Below the pieces are notes generated by a model. It saw only the letters and a list, made by a program, of their open reading frames with translations. It searched no databases and had not been told where the DNA came from. The translations under genes were made by a program, and so were the position numbers. Shown one piece after another: positions 35,169 to 44,466 of a stretch of 64,000 nt of DNA. Positions within the stretch are counted from its first letter, which is position 1. Every line of letters starts with the position of its first letter. The stretch comes from Streptomyces aidingensis (GTDB lineage: Bacteria > Actinomycetota > Actinomycetes > Streptomycetales > Streptomycetaceae): positions 186,001-250,000 of the forward strand of contig NZ_FOLM01000005.1 of the NCBI RefSeq assembly GCF_900112355.1, written 5' to 3'.

Positions 35169-36755
35169 TCAGTTCTCCAGGACGCCGTCCGCGATCCGCT
35201 CCGCCAGCCGCACCAGGGTGCGTACCGCCGAGCCGGTGCCGCCCTTGGGGGTGTAGCCGAAGGCGCCGCCCTCGTTGAACGCCGGGCCGGCGATGTCCAG
35301 GTGCGCCCAGGGCACGCCCTCGGGCACGAACTCCTTCAGAAACACCCCGGCCGCCAGGCCGCCGCCCATCCGGTCGCCCACATTGGCCACATCCGCCACC
35401 GAGGACTTCATGCCGTCCAGCAGTTCCTGCGGCAGCGGCAGCGGCCAGGACTGCTCGCCGGCCTGCTCCGCGGTGGAGTGCACCAGGTCGCGGAAGCCGT
35501 CCTCATTGGCCATCACGCCGAAGATGCGCTTGCCCAGGGCCACCACCATCGCGCCGGTCAGGGTGGCCACATCGACCACCGCGTCCGGGGACTCCTCGCA
35601 GGCCCGGGCGAGGGCGTCGGCCATCACCAGCCGGCCCTCGGCGTCGGTGTTGAGCACCTCCACCGTCTTGCCGCTGTACATGGTCAGCACATCACCGGGC
35701 CGGGTGGCCGAGCCGGACGGCATGTTCTCGGCCAGCGCCAGCCAGCCGGTGACATTCACCGGCAGGCCGAGCCGGGCCGCGGCCAGCACGGTGGCGAAGA
35801 CCGCGGCGGCGCCGGACATGTCGCACTTCATGGTTTCGTTGGCGCCCGGCGGCTTGAGCGAGATGCCGCCCGAGTCATAGGTGATGCCCTTGCCGATCAG
35901 GGCGAGGGTGCGCCGGGCCCCGGGGTGGGTGTGGGCCAGCCGGACCAGCCGGGGCGGGCTCGCCGAGCCCTGGCCGACGCCGAGGATGCCGCCGTAGCCG
36001 CCCTTGGCCAGCGCCTGCTCGTCCAGCACCTCGGCCTTCAGGCCGTGTTCCTTGGCGGCGGCCTGCGCGATGGCCGCGAAACCGGCCGGGTTCAGCGCGT
36101 TCGGCGGGGTGTTGACCAGGTCACGGGCGCGGGCCACCTCCGCGCCGAGCACGGCGGCGCGCTCGGCGGCGGTGTGCAGCACGGCGTCGTCCGGGTCGGT
36201 GTCCAGCAGGGTGATCTCGGCGAGGGGCGCGCTGTCCCGGTCGCCGTTGTCCTTCGGCGCGCCCTTGCCGGTGCCGCTCTTGTCCTTGCCCGCGCCGGTC
36301 TTCTTCGTGCCGCGGAAATCGGTGAACGCGTAGGCACCCAGCAGCGCGCCCTCGGCCACCGCGGTCAGCGAGGCGTCGTCGCGCGCCGGCAGCGCGAAGG
36401 CCGCGTGGCCGGTGCCGCTGAGCGCGCGGGCGGCGGCGCCGGCGGCGCGGCGCAGTGTCTCGGCCGGATACGGTGTGCCCTCCTCGGGCGCCGTGCCGAG
36501 ACCCACGGCGACCACCAGCGGTGCGGCGAGGCCGTCCGCCGGGGCGGGCAGCTTGGTGATCTCGTCCTCGCCGCCCTTGGCGCCCAGGGTGGTCAGGACG
36601 GCGGCCAGCCGGCCGTCGAAGGCGGCGTCGACCGCTGCCGCCGCCGGGGCGCCGTGGGCGAGGGCGGGACCGTTCTCGCCCTTGGCAATGCCGATGACCA
36701 CGGCATCCGCGCGCACCGCGGCGACGGGGGAATTGCTGAGGGACAGTGCAGTCAC
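35169..36755 (-). CDS. pepA: Leucyl aminopeptidase, M17 family
   Basis: This 528-residue zinc or manganese enzyme removes N-terminal residues from peptides; it forms hexamers. The catalytic C-terminal domain shows GKGITYDSGGISLKP (metal ligands and lysine), MKCDMSGAA and the M17 signature NTDAEGRL. The N-terminal half is the usual macro-like domain. A charged Gly/Lys/Asp insertion occurs at about residues 148-175 (TKKTGAGKDKSGTGKG). The GTG at 36755 lacks a strong ribosome site. It is transcribed in the same direction as lpd, 423 bp upstream of it. Confidence 0.96.
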   Translation of the reverse strand: MTALSLSNSPVAAVRADAVVIGIAKGENGPALAHGAPAAAAVDAAFDGRLAAVLTTLGAKGGEDEITKLPAPADGLAAPLVVAVGLGTAPEEGTPYPAETLRRAAGAAARALSGTGHAAFALPARDDASLTAVAEGALLGAYAFTDFRGTKKTGAGKDKSGTGKGAPKDNGDRDSAPLAEITLLDTDPDDAVLHTAAERAAVLGAEVARARDLVNTPPNALNPAGFAAIAQAAAKEHGLKAEVLDEQALAKGGYGGILGVGQGSASPPRLVRLAHTHPGARRTLALIGKGITYDSGGISLKPPGANETMKCDMSGAAAVFATVLAAARLGLPVNVTGWLALAENMPSGSATRPGDVLTMYSGKTVEVLNTDAEGRLVMADALARACEESPDAVVDVATLTGAMVVALGKRIFGVMANEDGFRDLVHSTAEQAGEQSWPLPLPQELLDGMKSSVADVANVGDRMGGGLAAGVFLKEFVPEGVPWAHLDIAGPAFNEGGAFGYTPKGGTGSAVRTLVRLAERIADGVLEN

Positions 36756-36924
36756 GGTGTAGGGAATCCTGTTCTGTTGTGGGGCGTCCGCGGCCGGGGA
36801 GGCGCCGGTCTCGGCGAGGCCGCGCGGAAAATCTTTCGCGTCTTCCGGAGCCTACGCCCGCCCTCCCGGGCCACCCCCGACCGGCCCGCACCCGACACAC
36901 CCGGCCCGGCACACGCGGGGAGGT

Positions 36925-37797
36925 TCAGGTGCGGACACCGAGGGTCAGGGTGAGCAGGGTGAGGGTGGCGGCGGTTTCGGCGAGGGCGCCCAGGACGTCG
37001 CCGGTCACCCCGCCGAGCCGGCGGCGGCAGTGCCGGAGCAGACCCTCCGCGGCGCACAGCCCGAGCACCACGGCGCCGGCTCCGGCGACCGCGCCCAGCC
37101 CGGGGGCGGGCCGGGCGGCGGCCACCAGCGCCGCGGCCACCAGCGCCGCCCCGGCCGCGAGCGCCGCGGCCGGGCCGGCCGGGACCGTCCCGGCGACCGC
37201 GGCGCCCAGGCCCTCCCGGCGGGCGGCCGGTATCCCCTCGCGGCAGGCCCACGCCAGGGCCGCGCGCCCGGCCAGCGCCGCGGCCACCGCGGCCGCCGCG
37301 CCCTGCGCCCAGCTCTGCGCGTAGAGCTCGGTCAGCGCGGCCGTCTGCGCCAGCAGCACCAGCACCAGGGTGACCACCCCGAACGGGCCGATGTCCGAGC
37401 GCTTCATGATGTCCAGCGCCTCCGCCGCGGGCCTGCCGCTGCCCAGGCCGTCCGCGGTGTCGGCGAGCCCGTCCAGATGCAGGGCGCGGGTCAGCAGCGC
37501 CGTGGCCGCGACGCTGACCACGGCGGCGACCGGCGCGCCGGAGCCCAGCAGCAGGGGGAAGCCGCCGAGCAGCGCGGCGGCCGTGCCGACCGCCAGACCG
37601 GCCGCCGGCGCGCACAGCATGCCGAGACGGGCGGTGGCCCGGTCCCAGCGGGCGGCCCCGACGGGCAGCACGGTGAGCGTGCCGAACGCGAAGCGCAGCC
37701 CGTCGGCGAGGGACGGCGCGGGTTCCCCGCCGCCGGGCGGCGCGGCGGGCGGCGGCGGGTGCGGTGGGCGCGGCGGGGGCGAACCGGAGTCGTCCAT
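36925..37797 (-). CDS. cobS: Adenosylcobinamide-GDP ribazoletransferase
   Basis: This 290-residue membrane enzyme joins adenosylcobinamide-GDP with alpha-ribazole to give adenosylcobalamin. The hallmark ALHLDGLADTADGLG is present, followed by MKRSDIGPFGV. At least six helices are predicted. The first 25 residues are a Pro/Gly-rich tail, so a later start cannot be excluded. It follows cobT after 184 bp on the same strand and completes the nucleotide-loop pathway with cobU and cobT. Confidence 0.95.
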   Translation of the reverse strand: MDDSGSPPPRPPHPPPPAAPPGGGEPAPSLADGLRFAFGTLTVLPVGAARWDRATARLGMLCAPAAGLAVGTAAALLGGFPLLLGSGAPVAAVVSVAATALLTRALHLDGLADTADGLGSGRPAAEALDIMKRSDIGPFGVVTLVLVLLAQTAALTELYAQSWAQGAAAAVAAALAGRAALAWACREGIPAARREGLGAAVAGTVPAGPAAALAAGAALVAAALVAAARPAPGLGAVAGAGAVVLGLCAAEGLLRHCRRRLGGVTGDVLGALAETAATLTLLTLTLGVRT

Positions 37798-37981
37798 GGT
37801 TACCGGAGCGTAGCGCCGCCGCTCCGCCCCCGCAGCCCCGGGCCGCGGCCGGCCGCCGGGCCGGACCCGCCCGGTACGGTCGCCTGCCCGGGCGGAGCCT
37901 GCGGAACTCGCCGTCGCCGCCGTCGCTGCCGGGCGGCGGCGCCGGGGGCAGGCTCGCCTCCGGGCCGGGGGCCGCCCGCCG

Positions 37982-39097
37982 TCAGGTGGCGTCCGCCGCC
38001 GCCGCGGTGGCGGGGGTGCCGGGGGTCTCCGGCGTGCCGCCGGAAGCGGGCTCGGCCAGTTCCGCGGCGAGCGCCGCCGCCGACTGCACCAGCGGCAGCG
38101 CCAGCAGTGCCCCCACCCCCTCACCGACGCCCAGGCCCTCATCCAGCAGGGGTTCCAGGGTCATCCGGTCCAGCGCCTTGGCCTGGCCGGGCTCACCGGC
38201 CGCGGCATGCCCGGCCAGCCACCAGTCCGGTGCCCGGAAGGCGATCCGCTGCCCGAGCAGCGCACAGGCCGCCGACACCACGCCGTCCAGGATCACCGGG
38301 GTGCGCCGGACCGCCGCCTGGAGCAGGAAGCCGGTCATCGCGGCCAGGTCCGCGCCGCCGACCGCGGCGAGCAGCCCGAGCTGGTCGCCCAGCACCGGGC
38401 GGGCGCGGCGCAGCCCGTCCCGCACCGCCGCGCACTTGCGCATCCAGGTCAGGTCGTCGATGCGTTCCCCGCCGCGGCCGGTGACCACCGAGGCGTCCGT
38501 GCCGCACAGTGCCGCGATCAGCACGCCCGCCGCCGTGGTGCCGCCCACCGAGACGTCGCCGAGCAGCAGCAGATCGGTGCCCGCGTCGGCCTCCTCGTCG
38601 GCCACCGCCATGCCGGCCCGGAAGGCGCGCCCGGCCTCTTCCCCGGTGAGGGCGTCCCCGGTGTCCAGCCGGCCGGAGCCGCGCCGTACCCGGTGCCGGG
38701 TGATCTCGGCGGGCAGCTCGCCGGGGTCGCAGTCCAGGGAGGTGTCGACGACGCGCAGCGGCACCCCGGCGCGGCGGGCCAGCACCGCCGCCGGGGCGGT
38801 GCCGTCCAGCACGGCCCGGACCAGGCGGTGCGCGCCGCCCGCCGGGCGGGCCGAGACGCCCAGCCCGGCGATGCCGTGGTCGCCGGCGAACAGCACCAGC
38901 TTGGGTCTGGTCAGGGGTTCGACGGGCACCGAGGACTGGGCGGCGGCCAGCCAGAGCGCGAGTTCGTCCAGCCGCCCCAGGGACTTCGGGGCCAGTCCGA
39001 TCCGGCCGCGGCGGGTCTCGGCCTCGCGGCGCACCCGGGCGCTGGGGCGCTCGATGAGGTCACCGAAGTCGTCGAGATTCAGGCGGGCTTCGCTCAT
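37982..39097 (-). CDS. cobT: Nicotinate-nucleotide-dimethylbenzimidazole phosphoribosyltransferase
   Basis: This 371-residue enzyme makes alpha-ribazole phosphate from nicotinate mononucleotide and the lower ligand base. Family motifs are [44 protein letters not shown] and the catalytic Glu region [17 protein letters not shown]. The start at 39097 ([16 protein letters not shown]) is preferred; a GTG at 39121 is possible. It lies between cobU (upstream, 82 bp) and cobS on the same strand, a likely operon. Confidence 0.95.
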   Translation of the reverse strand: MSEARLNLDDFGDLIERPSARVRREAETRRGRIGLAPKSLGRLDELALWLAAAQSSVPVEPLTRPKLVLFAGDHGIAGLGVSARPAGGAHRLVRAVLDGTAPAAVLARRAGVPLRVVDTSLDCDPGELPAEITRHRVRRGSGRLDTGDALTGEEAGRAFRAGMAVADEEADAGTDLLLLGDVSVGGTTAAGVLIAALCGTDASVVTGRGGERIDDLTWMRKCAAVRDGLRRARPVLGDQLGLLAAVGGADLAAMTGFLLQAAVRRTPVILDGVVSAACALLGQRIAFRAPDWWLAGHAAAGEPGQAKALDRMTLEPLLDEGLGVGEGVGALLALPLVQSAAALAAELAEPASGGTPETPGTPATAAAADAT

Positions 39098-39179
39098 GGC
39101 GACGAGACTACCGAGGCGCACCGCTCACCAGCGCGTCCGCCCGCCGCTTGATGCGGCGCGGCCCGGGAGCGGCGGCGGC

Positions 39180-40412
39180 TCAGCGGCGCAGGACGACGGC
39201 GGTGCCGGCGACGGTGAGCAGGACATGTTCGCATTCGGCGGCGACGGCCGCGTTCAGCCGGCCGAGTTCGTCGCGGAAGCGGCGGCCGGAGGCGGTGGCC
39301 GGGACGACGCCCGAGCCCGTCTCGTTGCTCACCGCCACCACCGTCCGCCGGGTGCGGCGCAGCGCGCCGGCCAGTCCGGCCACCCGGCCGGCCAGCTCCC
39401 GCTGCGGCGCGCCGGACCGCCACGCCTCCTCGTCCCAGGCGCCGGCCCGGTCCATGGCGTCGGTCAGCCACAGCGCCAGGCAGTCGATCAGCAGCGGGGG
39501 CCCCTCGGCCGCCAGCAGCGGCGCCAGCTCGCAGGTCTCGGTGGTGGTCCAGTGCGCCGGGCGGCGTTCGCGGTGCGCGCTCACCCGCTCGGCCCACTCC
39601 GGGTCCCCCGGCCGGCCGCCGCCGGTGGCCACGTACACCACCTCGGGGAAGGTGGCCAGCCGGCGTTCCGCCTCGGCGGACTTGCCCGAGCGTGCCCCGC
39701 CCAGCACCAGCGTGCGGCGCGGCACCTCGGGCGCCTCGGCCGTCTCCGGCAGCTCCCGGGGCGCCCGCGCCGCCTCCCCGGCGTGCAGCGTGGTCCCGTC
39801 CGGGACCGCCCGGGCGCCCGCGGCCGTGACCCGCCGGTGCAGCTCCGCCCCGGGCGGGACGGTGTGCTCCAGATGCACGGCGACGATCCCGGTGGCCCAG
39901 GTGACCGCGCCCGCCGCGCGCAGCCTGGCCAGCGCCTCCGGGCGGCCGGTGAGATCCAGCAGGCACAGATCGAAGGTGTGGTCCGGCTCGCCCAGCCCGG
40001 CCGGGGTGCCGCCGGGCGGCAGATACAGCAGCCGGCCGCCGTCGGGACCGGTGACCGCGTAGCCGGTGCCGGGGGAGTCCAGCGCGACCGCGCGCACCCG
40101 GTGGCCGCTCAGCAGGGTCAGCTCCCGGCCGTCCGGCACCCGCACCGGGGCGGGCAGCTCGGGCGGGGCCGCCATGGCCGGCCCGTCGTGCGGATGGGTC
40201 AGCAGCACCTGCTGCACCCGGTGCAGGCTGTGCCCGGCGCGCGCCGCGGAGAGCGCGGCGCCCGGGGTGAGATCCAGCAGCAGCACCCCGTCCACCAGCA
40301 CCGAGGTGGCGGCCCGGGCCTCGGCCCCCAGCGCACGGGCGCAGGCGGCACAGGGGCAGTCCGCCCGGGGGAAGCCGGCCGGCCCTCCGGTGCCGAGCAG
40401 TGTCACGTCCAC
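39180..40412 (-). CDS. cobU: Adenosylcobinamide kinase/guanylyltransferase fused to an MBL-like domain
   Basis: This 410-residue protein is about twice normal CobU size. Residues about 230-410 form CobU, with the P-loop LGGARSGKSAEAE, the YVATGGG segment, the histidine guanylylation region HRERRPAHW and LLIDCLALWLTDA. Residues 1-225 resemble the PhnP-like metallo-beta-lactamase fold (MDVTLLGTGGPAGFPRADCPCAAC, VLLTHPHDG), but the HxHxDH motif ends in Gly instead of His, so metal chemistry may be lost. CobU phosphorylates adenosylcobinamide and adds GMP. The GTG at 40412 has AGAGG upstream. It is the first gene of the cobU-cobT-cobS set. Confidence 0.9.
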   Translation of the reverse strand: MDVTLLGTGGPAGFPRADCPCAACARALGAEARAATSVLVDGVLLLDLTPGAALSAARAGHSLHRVQQVLLTHPHDGPAMAAPPELPAPVRVPDGRELTLLSGHRVRAVALDSPGTGYAVTGPDGGRLLYLPPGGTPAGLGEPDHTFDLCLLDLTGRPEALARLRAAGAVTWATGIVAVHLEHTVPPGAELHRRVTAAGARAVPDGTTLHAGEAARAPRELPETAEAPEVPRRTLVLGGARSGKSAEAERRLATFPEVVYVATGGGRPGDPEWAERVSAHRERRPAHWTTTETCELAPLLAAEGPPLLIDCLALWLTDAMDRAGAWDEEAWRSGAPQRELAGRVAGLAGALRRTRRTVVAVSNETGSGVVPATASGRRFRDELGRLNAAVAAECEHVLLTVAGTAVVLRR

Positions 40413-40558
40413 ACCTGGATCCTCTCGTCCGGACGGCCCGGCGCGCGCGGGAAGCTACGCCGGGAGCGGGGCGCCGGTGCCCGGAGAGCCCTTCCCTGGG
40501 TACGGTGATGATCAGCAGGACCGGCAGGCAGGTGCGCGACGACATTCGGGAGGCGGGC

Positions 40559-40768
40559 GTGACGGTATGGGAATGGCGCTTCGAGAAGGCGGACGGCACG
40601 GCGGTGGAGCCGGCCGAACCGCCGGGGGAGTTCGGCACCCAGGGAGACGCCGAGTCCTGGCTGGGCGAGGTCTGGCGGCAGTTGCTGGAGCAGGGCATCG
40701 ACCAGGTCCGGCTGACCGAGGACGGCGCCGAGGTGTACGGCCCGATGAGCCTGCACGCCGAGGACTGA
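40559..40768 (+). CDS. Small conserved acidic protein, unknown function
   Basis: This 69-residue protein (VTVWEWRFEKADGTAVEP ... YGPMSLHAED) is predicted soluble and has no recognised domain. The GTG at 40559 sits six bases after GGGAGG, better than the ATG at 40508. Small proteins of this kind are common in streptomycetes next to cob or DUF3043 genes. It is divergent from cobU and convergent with DUF3043. Confidence 0.65.
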   Translation: MTVWEWRFEKADGTAVEPAEPPGEFGTQGDAESWLGEVWRQLLEQGIDQVRLTEDGAEVYGPMSLHAED

Positions 40769-40783
40769 GCGGCCGGGCGCGGT

Positions 40784-41374
40784 TCAGTCCCGCGGCGGCT
40801 CGCCGCGCTTGACCTGCGGCTTGGGCAGCCGCAGCCGCCGCATCTGGAGGGTGCGCAGGATGGCGTAGAAGACCGCGCCCTTGCGGTTCTCGTCCGGGAA
40901 GCGGCGGCGCAGCGCACCGCGCAGCCGGAAGCCCAGGATCGTCTCGTCCAGCACGATCAGCACGATGATCAGCAGCCAGGCCAGCAGGGCGAAGGCCTGG
41001 TAGGCCGGGAACATGCTGGCGATCAGGATGGCCACCGCGATCGGCAGGAACCACTCGGCGAGCTGCCACCGGGAGTCCACGAAGTCGCGGGCGAAGCGGC
41101 GCACCGGCCCCCGGTCGCGGTAGGGCAGGTACCGCTCGTCCCCGTTGATCAGGGCCTCCCGCTGCTTGCCGAGCTGGGCGCGGCGGGCCTCTCGGGCGCG
41201 GCGCGCCGCCTCCTTGCGGTTGGCGGGGGGCTTGACGGACACCTTGCGCTGGGCGAGCGCCTCGCGCCGTTTCGGCGTGGGCCGGCCCTTGGGCGCCTGG
41301 GGGTCACGCACCGCGTCCTCGTCGGTCACGGGCGCCGTGGTCTGCTGGGAGTCTTTGGAACGGCTTCGGAACAC
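40784..41374 (-). CDS. DUF3043 membrane protein
   Basis: This 196-residue protein has a long basic N-terminus (RPTPKRREALAQRK, KEAARRAREARRAQLGKQREALINGDERYLP), two adjacent helices (about 110-150) and a basic C-terminus (FYAILRTLQMRRLRLPKPQVKRG). The DUF3043 family is actinobacterial and of unknown function. The GTG at 41374 fits the family start (VFRSRSKDSQ). It is divergent from the phage-shock genes, so a shared role in membrane stress is possible but unproven. Confidence 0.82.
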   Translation of the reverse strand: MFRSRSKDSQQTTAPVTDEDAVRDPQAPKGRPTPKRREALAQRKVSVKPPANRKEAARRAREARRAQLGKQREALINGDERYLPYRDRGPVRRFARDFVDSRWQLAEWFLPIAVAILIASMFPAYQAFALLAWLLIIVLIVLDETILGFRLRGALRRRFPDENRKGAVFYAILRTLQMRRLRLPKPQVKRGEPPRD

Positions 41375-41651
41375 ACTCCCAAGAGTAAGCTGTGGGGGAG
41401 TGTGCGCTTCCCCCGGAGGGGGAACGATCGTGCAGCGGTGGTGTCGCGTCTCGGGGTGGGCGGCGCCCGGTCTGCTCCTGCGGGTGCACAGCCTTCTCCT
41501 CCCTGGGCGGGAGGCGGCCGGACGGCGATCATTCCGCAGGAGGAGCGCACGAAGCGCCGGACAGTGCGCTAATAGAAGAGGCCCCCGTAGGGTAGGGGGC
41601 GAGCAGTGAATGCCGAATAACGAGGCTGTCCGAAGGGGGCGCGCGAGGCCC

Positions 41652-42470
41652 ATGAGCGGTGTCATGAAGCGGATGGGGATGATCTTCCGCGCGAAGGCCA
41701 ACAAGGCCCTGGACCGGGCCGAGGACCCGCGCGAGACGCTCGACTACTCGTACCAGAAGCAGCTCGAACTGCTGCAGAAGGTGCGGCGCGGGGTCGCCGA
41801 TGTGGCGACCTCCCGCAAGCGGCTGGAGCTGCAGCTGAACCAGCTCCGCAGGCAGTCCGACAAGCTCAGCGACCAGGGCAAGAAGGCGCTGGCACTGGGC
41901 CGGGAGGACCTTGCCCGCGAGGCGCTGACCCGGCGTTCCGGGCTCCAGCAGCAGGTCGCCGACCTGGAGGTGCAGCACCAGACGCTGCAGGGCGAGGAGG
42001 AGAAGCTCACCCTGGCGGCGCAGCGGCTCCAGGCAAAGGTGGACGCCTTCCGTACCAAGAAGGAGACCATCAAGGCCACCTACACCGCCGCCCAGGCGCA
42101 GACCCGGATCGGCGAGGCCTTCTCGGGCATCTCGGAGGAGATGAGCGATGTGGGCCTGGCCGTGCAGCGGGCCGAGGACCGCACCCAGCAGCTCCAGGCG
42201 CGGGCGGGCGCGATCGACGAACTGCTCGCCTCCGGCGCCCTGGACGACCCCTCGGGCATGGCCAAGGACGACATCGCCGCCGAGCTGGACCGGATCTCCG
42301 GCGGCTCGGACGTGGAGCTGGAGCTCCAGCGGATGAAGGCCGAGCTGGCCGGCGGTCCGGCGCCCAAGCCCGCCATCGAGGGCGGCAACGCCGGCGCGGC
42401 CGGTGCGGAGGCGGCCCCGGAGGCCGCCCAGCAGGAGCAGCAGCGCGACATCCGCTTCGACAAGCCCTGA
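41652..42470 (+). CDS. pspA: PspA/IM30 family phage-shock protein
   Basis: This 272-residue peripheral membrane protein of the ESCRT-III-like PspA family repairs or stabilises stressed membranes. The N-terminus is MSGVMKRMGMIFRAKANKALDRAEDP, followed by long coiled coils (about 30-215, KQLELLQKVRRGVADVATSRKRLELQLNQL) and an Ala/Gln-rich tail. The ATG at 41652 matches other actinobacterial PspA starts; an in-frame ATG at 41610 also exists. PspAA follows after 40 bp. A TAGGGT (41588-41593) could be the -10 box. No pspBC genes are present, as usual for actinobacteria. Confidence 0.93.
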   Translation: MSGVMKRMGMIFRAKANKALDRAEDPRETLDYSYQKQLELLQKVRRGVADVATSRKRLELQLNQLRRQSDKLSDQGKKALALGREDLAREALTRRSGLQQQVADLEVQHQTLQGEEEKLTLAAQRLQAKVDAFRTKKETIKATYTAAQAQTRIGEAFSGISEEMSDVGLAVQRAEDRTQQLQARAGAIDELLASGALDDPSGMAKDDIAAELDRISGGSDVELELQRMKAELAGGPAPKPAIEGGNAGAAGAEAAPEAAQQEQQRDIRFDKP

Positions 42471-42510
42471 CCCTGCCACCGCACAACAGACCCCGTCACG
42501 AGGAGTAGCA

Positions 42511-42789
42511 GTGATCGTAAGGATCATGGGGGAGGGGCAGGTCCGGCTGGAGGACAGCCACTTCGCCGAGCTGAACAAGCTCGACGACGAGCTGCTGGCC
42601 GAGGTGGAGTCGGGCGACGAGGCCGGTTTCCGGCGCACCCTGGCCGCCCTGCTGTCGGCGGTGCGCACCATGGGGGCGCCGCTGCCGCAGGACTCGCTGG
42701 AGCCGTCGGAGCTGATCCTGCCGTCTCCCGACGCCAGTCTGGAGGAGGTCCGCGCCATGCTGACCGACGACGGTCTGATCCCCGGCTGA
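42511..42789 (+). CDS. pspAA: PspA-associated protein PspAA
   Basis: This 92-residue protein (VIVRIMGEGQVRLEDSHFAELNKLDDELLAEV) is the actinobacterial PspAA type, which accompanies PspA and may modulate it. The GTG at 42511 is seven bases after AGGAG. It is short, acidic and without membrane segments. It ends before a 19-bp hairpin and converges with nadA. Confidence 0.88.
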   Translation: MIVRIMGEGQVRLEDSHFAELNKLDDELLAEVESGDEAGFRRTLAALLSAVRTMGAPLPQDSLEPSELILPSPDASLEEVRAMLTDDGLIPG

Positions 42790-42817
42790 CGGCCGGCCGG
42801 CTGATCCCGGGGACCAC

Positions 42818-42864
42818 GGCCGGACCCCCGGCGCCTTCCGTGCGGAGGCGCCGGGGGTCCGGCC
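42818..42864. terminator. Bidirectional terminator, pspAA / nadA
   Basis: Perfect 19-bp stem (42818-42836 with 42846-42864) with a 9-base loop. Confidence 0.85.
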
Positions 42865-42935
42865 GTTCCGGTCCGGCGCGGGTTCCGGCCGGAGGGCGGA
42901 TCGGGAGGCCGCGGCGTTGCGGGCCGCGGGGGCCG

Positions 42936-44129
42936 TCAGGGCAGGGCCAGCATGCGTTCCAGGGCGAGCCGGGCGTACTTCTCGGTCTCCCGGTCCACCT
43001 CGATGCGGTTGACCACCTTGCCGTCCACCAGCGATTCCAGGGCCCAGACCAGATGAGGCAGGTCGATCCGGTTCATGGTGGAGCAGAAGCACACCGTGCG
43101 GTCCAGGAAGACGATCTCCTTGCCTTCCGCGGCGAACCGGCCGGCCAGCCGCTTGACCAGGTTCAGCTCGGTGCCGACGGCCCACCGGGAGCCGGCCGGG
43201 GCGTCCTGGAGGGTCTTGATGATGTACTCGGTGGAGCCCACCCGGTCGGCCGCGGCCACCACCTCGTGCCGGCACTCCGGGTGCACCAGCACATTGACCC
43301 CGGGGATGCGCTCGCGCACCTCGCGCACCGATTCCAGGGTGAAGCGGCCGTGCACCGAGCAGTGCCCGCGCCACAGGATCATCCGGGCGTCGCGGAGCTG
43401 CCGGACGGTGAGTCCGCCGTTCGGCTTGTGCGGATTCCACACCACGCAGTCGTCCAGGGACAGGCCCAGGTCCCGCACGGCGGTGTTGCGGCCGAGGTGC
43501 TGGTCGGGCAGGAAGAGCACCTTGGCCGGGGCGGACCCGTCGCCCTGGGCGAAGGCCCAGGTCAGCGCCTTCTGGGCATTGGAGGAGGTGCAGATGGTGC
43601 CGCCGTGCCGGCCGGTGAACGCCTTGATGTCGGCGGAGGAGTTCATGTACGACACGGGCACGGTGGCATCGGCCACCCCCGCCTCGGTGAGGGCGTCCCA
43701 GCACTCCTCGACCTGCTCGGCGGTGGCCATGTCGGCCATGGAGCAGCCGGCCGCCAGATCCGGCAGCACCACCTGCTGGGCGTCCGAGGTGAGGATGTCG
43801 GCGGACTCGGCCATGAAGTGCACGCCGCAGAAGACGATGTACTCGGCCTCCGGCCGGGCGGCGGCGTCCCGTGCCAGCTTGAAGGAGTCGCCGGTGACAT
43901 CGGCGAACTGGATGACCTCGTCCCGCTGGTAGTGGTGGCCGAGCACGAAGACCTTGTCGCCCAGGGCCGCCTTGGCGGCGCGGGCGCGTTCCACCAGACC
44001 GGGGTCGGAGGGGGCGGGCAGGTCGCCGGGGCAGTCCACGCCGCGTTCGCTCGCCGGGTCGGAGCCGCGGCCGAGCAGCAGCAGGGCGAGCGGGGTCGGC
44101 TGGACGTCCAGGGGTTGGGCGGTGGTCAC
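42936..44129 (-). CDS. nadA: Quinolinate synthase
   Basis: This 397-residue [4Fe-4S] enzyme condenses iminoaspartate with dihydroxyacetone phosphate to quinolinate in de novo NAD synthesis. The expected cysteine regions are visible: FCGVHFMAESADIL, the C-terminal CFCSTMNR, and others at GCSMADMA and HPECRHEV. LGHHYQRDEVIQFAD marks the substrate site. The GTG at 44129 (VTTAQPLDVQ) is 10 bases after AAAGGG; a GTG at 44138 is too close to it. No nadB or nadC is adjacent. It is divergent from the IscA-type gene, which could help supply its cluster. Confidence 0.95.
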   Translation of the reverse strand: MTTAQPLDVQPTPLALLLLGRGSDPASERGVDCPGDLPAPSDPGLVERARAAKAALGDKVFVLGHHYQRDEVIQFADVTGDSFKLARDAAARPEAEYIVFCGVHFMAESADILTSDAQQVVLPDLAAGCSMADMATAEQVEECWDALTEAGVADATVPVSYMNSSADIKAFTGRHGGTICTSSNAQKALTWAFAQGDGSAPAKVLFLPDQHLGRNTAVRDLGLSLDDCVVWNPHKPNGGLTVRQLRDARMILWRGHCSVHGRFTLESVREVRERIPGVNVLVHPECRHEVVAAADRVGSTEYIIKTLQDAPAGSRWAVGTELNLVKRLAGRFAAEGKEIVFLDRTVCFCSTMNRIDLPHLVWALESLVDGKVVNRIEVDRETEKYARLALERMLALP

Positions 44130-44466
44130 GGCACGCACCCTTTCTCTTCGCTTCTCCGTGGCGAGGTCTGGCGCGGAGTTCCGGCGCGGGGTCCGGCGAC
44201 AGCCCTTTATCGTCTAATTGACGTTATTAATCATAACTCCTTCTCGTCGGTTTGACGATGTGATTCATGTCAGTGTGACGCATACCGCTGCGCGGGCACG
44301 CGAGGAGGAATGTCCGTAACGTCGGCGGTGTCCGCACCGCACCGCACCGTCCCGCACCGTGCCGAGGTGTGCGAGCATGGGAATCCGGCGGGCGCCGGAA
44401 TGATTGCGGCGGGCCCGCTGTTGCAGCAGGCGGCCAAGCAGTCCGTTCAACCCGGGAGTGAAGCAG
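44130..44466. other. AT-rich divergent region, nadA / IscA-type gene
   Basis: No normal gene is supported in these 337 bp. About 44205-44285 is strikingly AT-rich for this genome and has two plus-strand TTGACG boxes (44218-44223 and 44251-44256). A six-codon minus-strand frame (44214-44234, MINNVN) follows AAGGAG at only two bases. Confidence 0.5.

Noticed and set aside
37764..40508. 914-codon plus-strand frame opposite cobT and cobU
   Set aside because: It is the antisense of conserved cobalamin genes, low complexity, with no recognisable domain.
40413..40558. Cobalamin riboswitch upstream of cobU
   Set aside because: The 146-bp gap is too short for a complete riboswitch and no B12-box-like sequence was seen.
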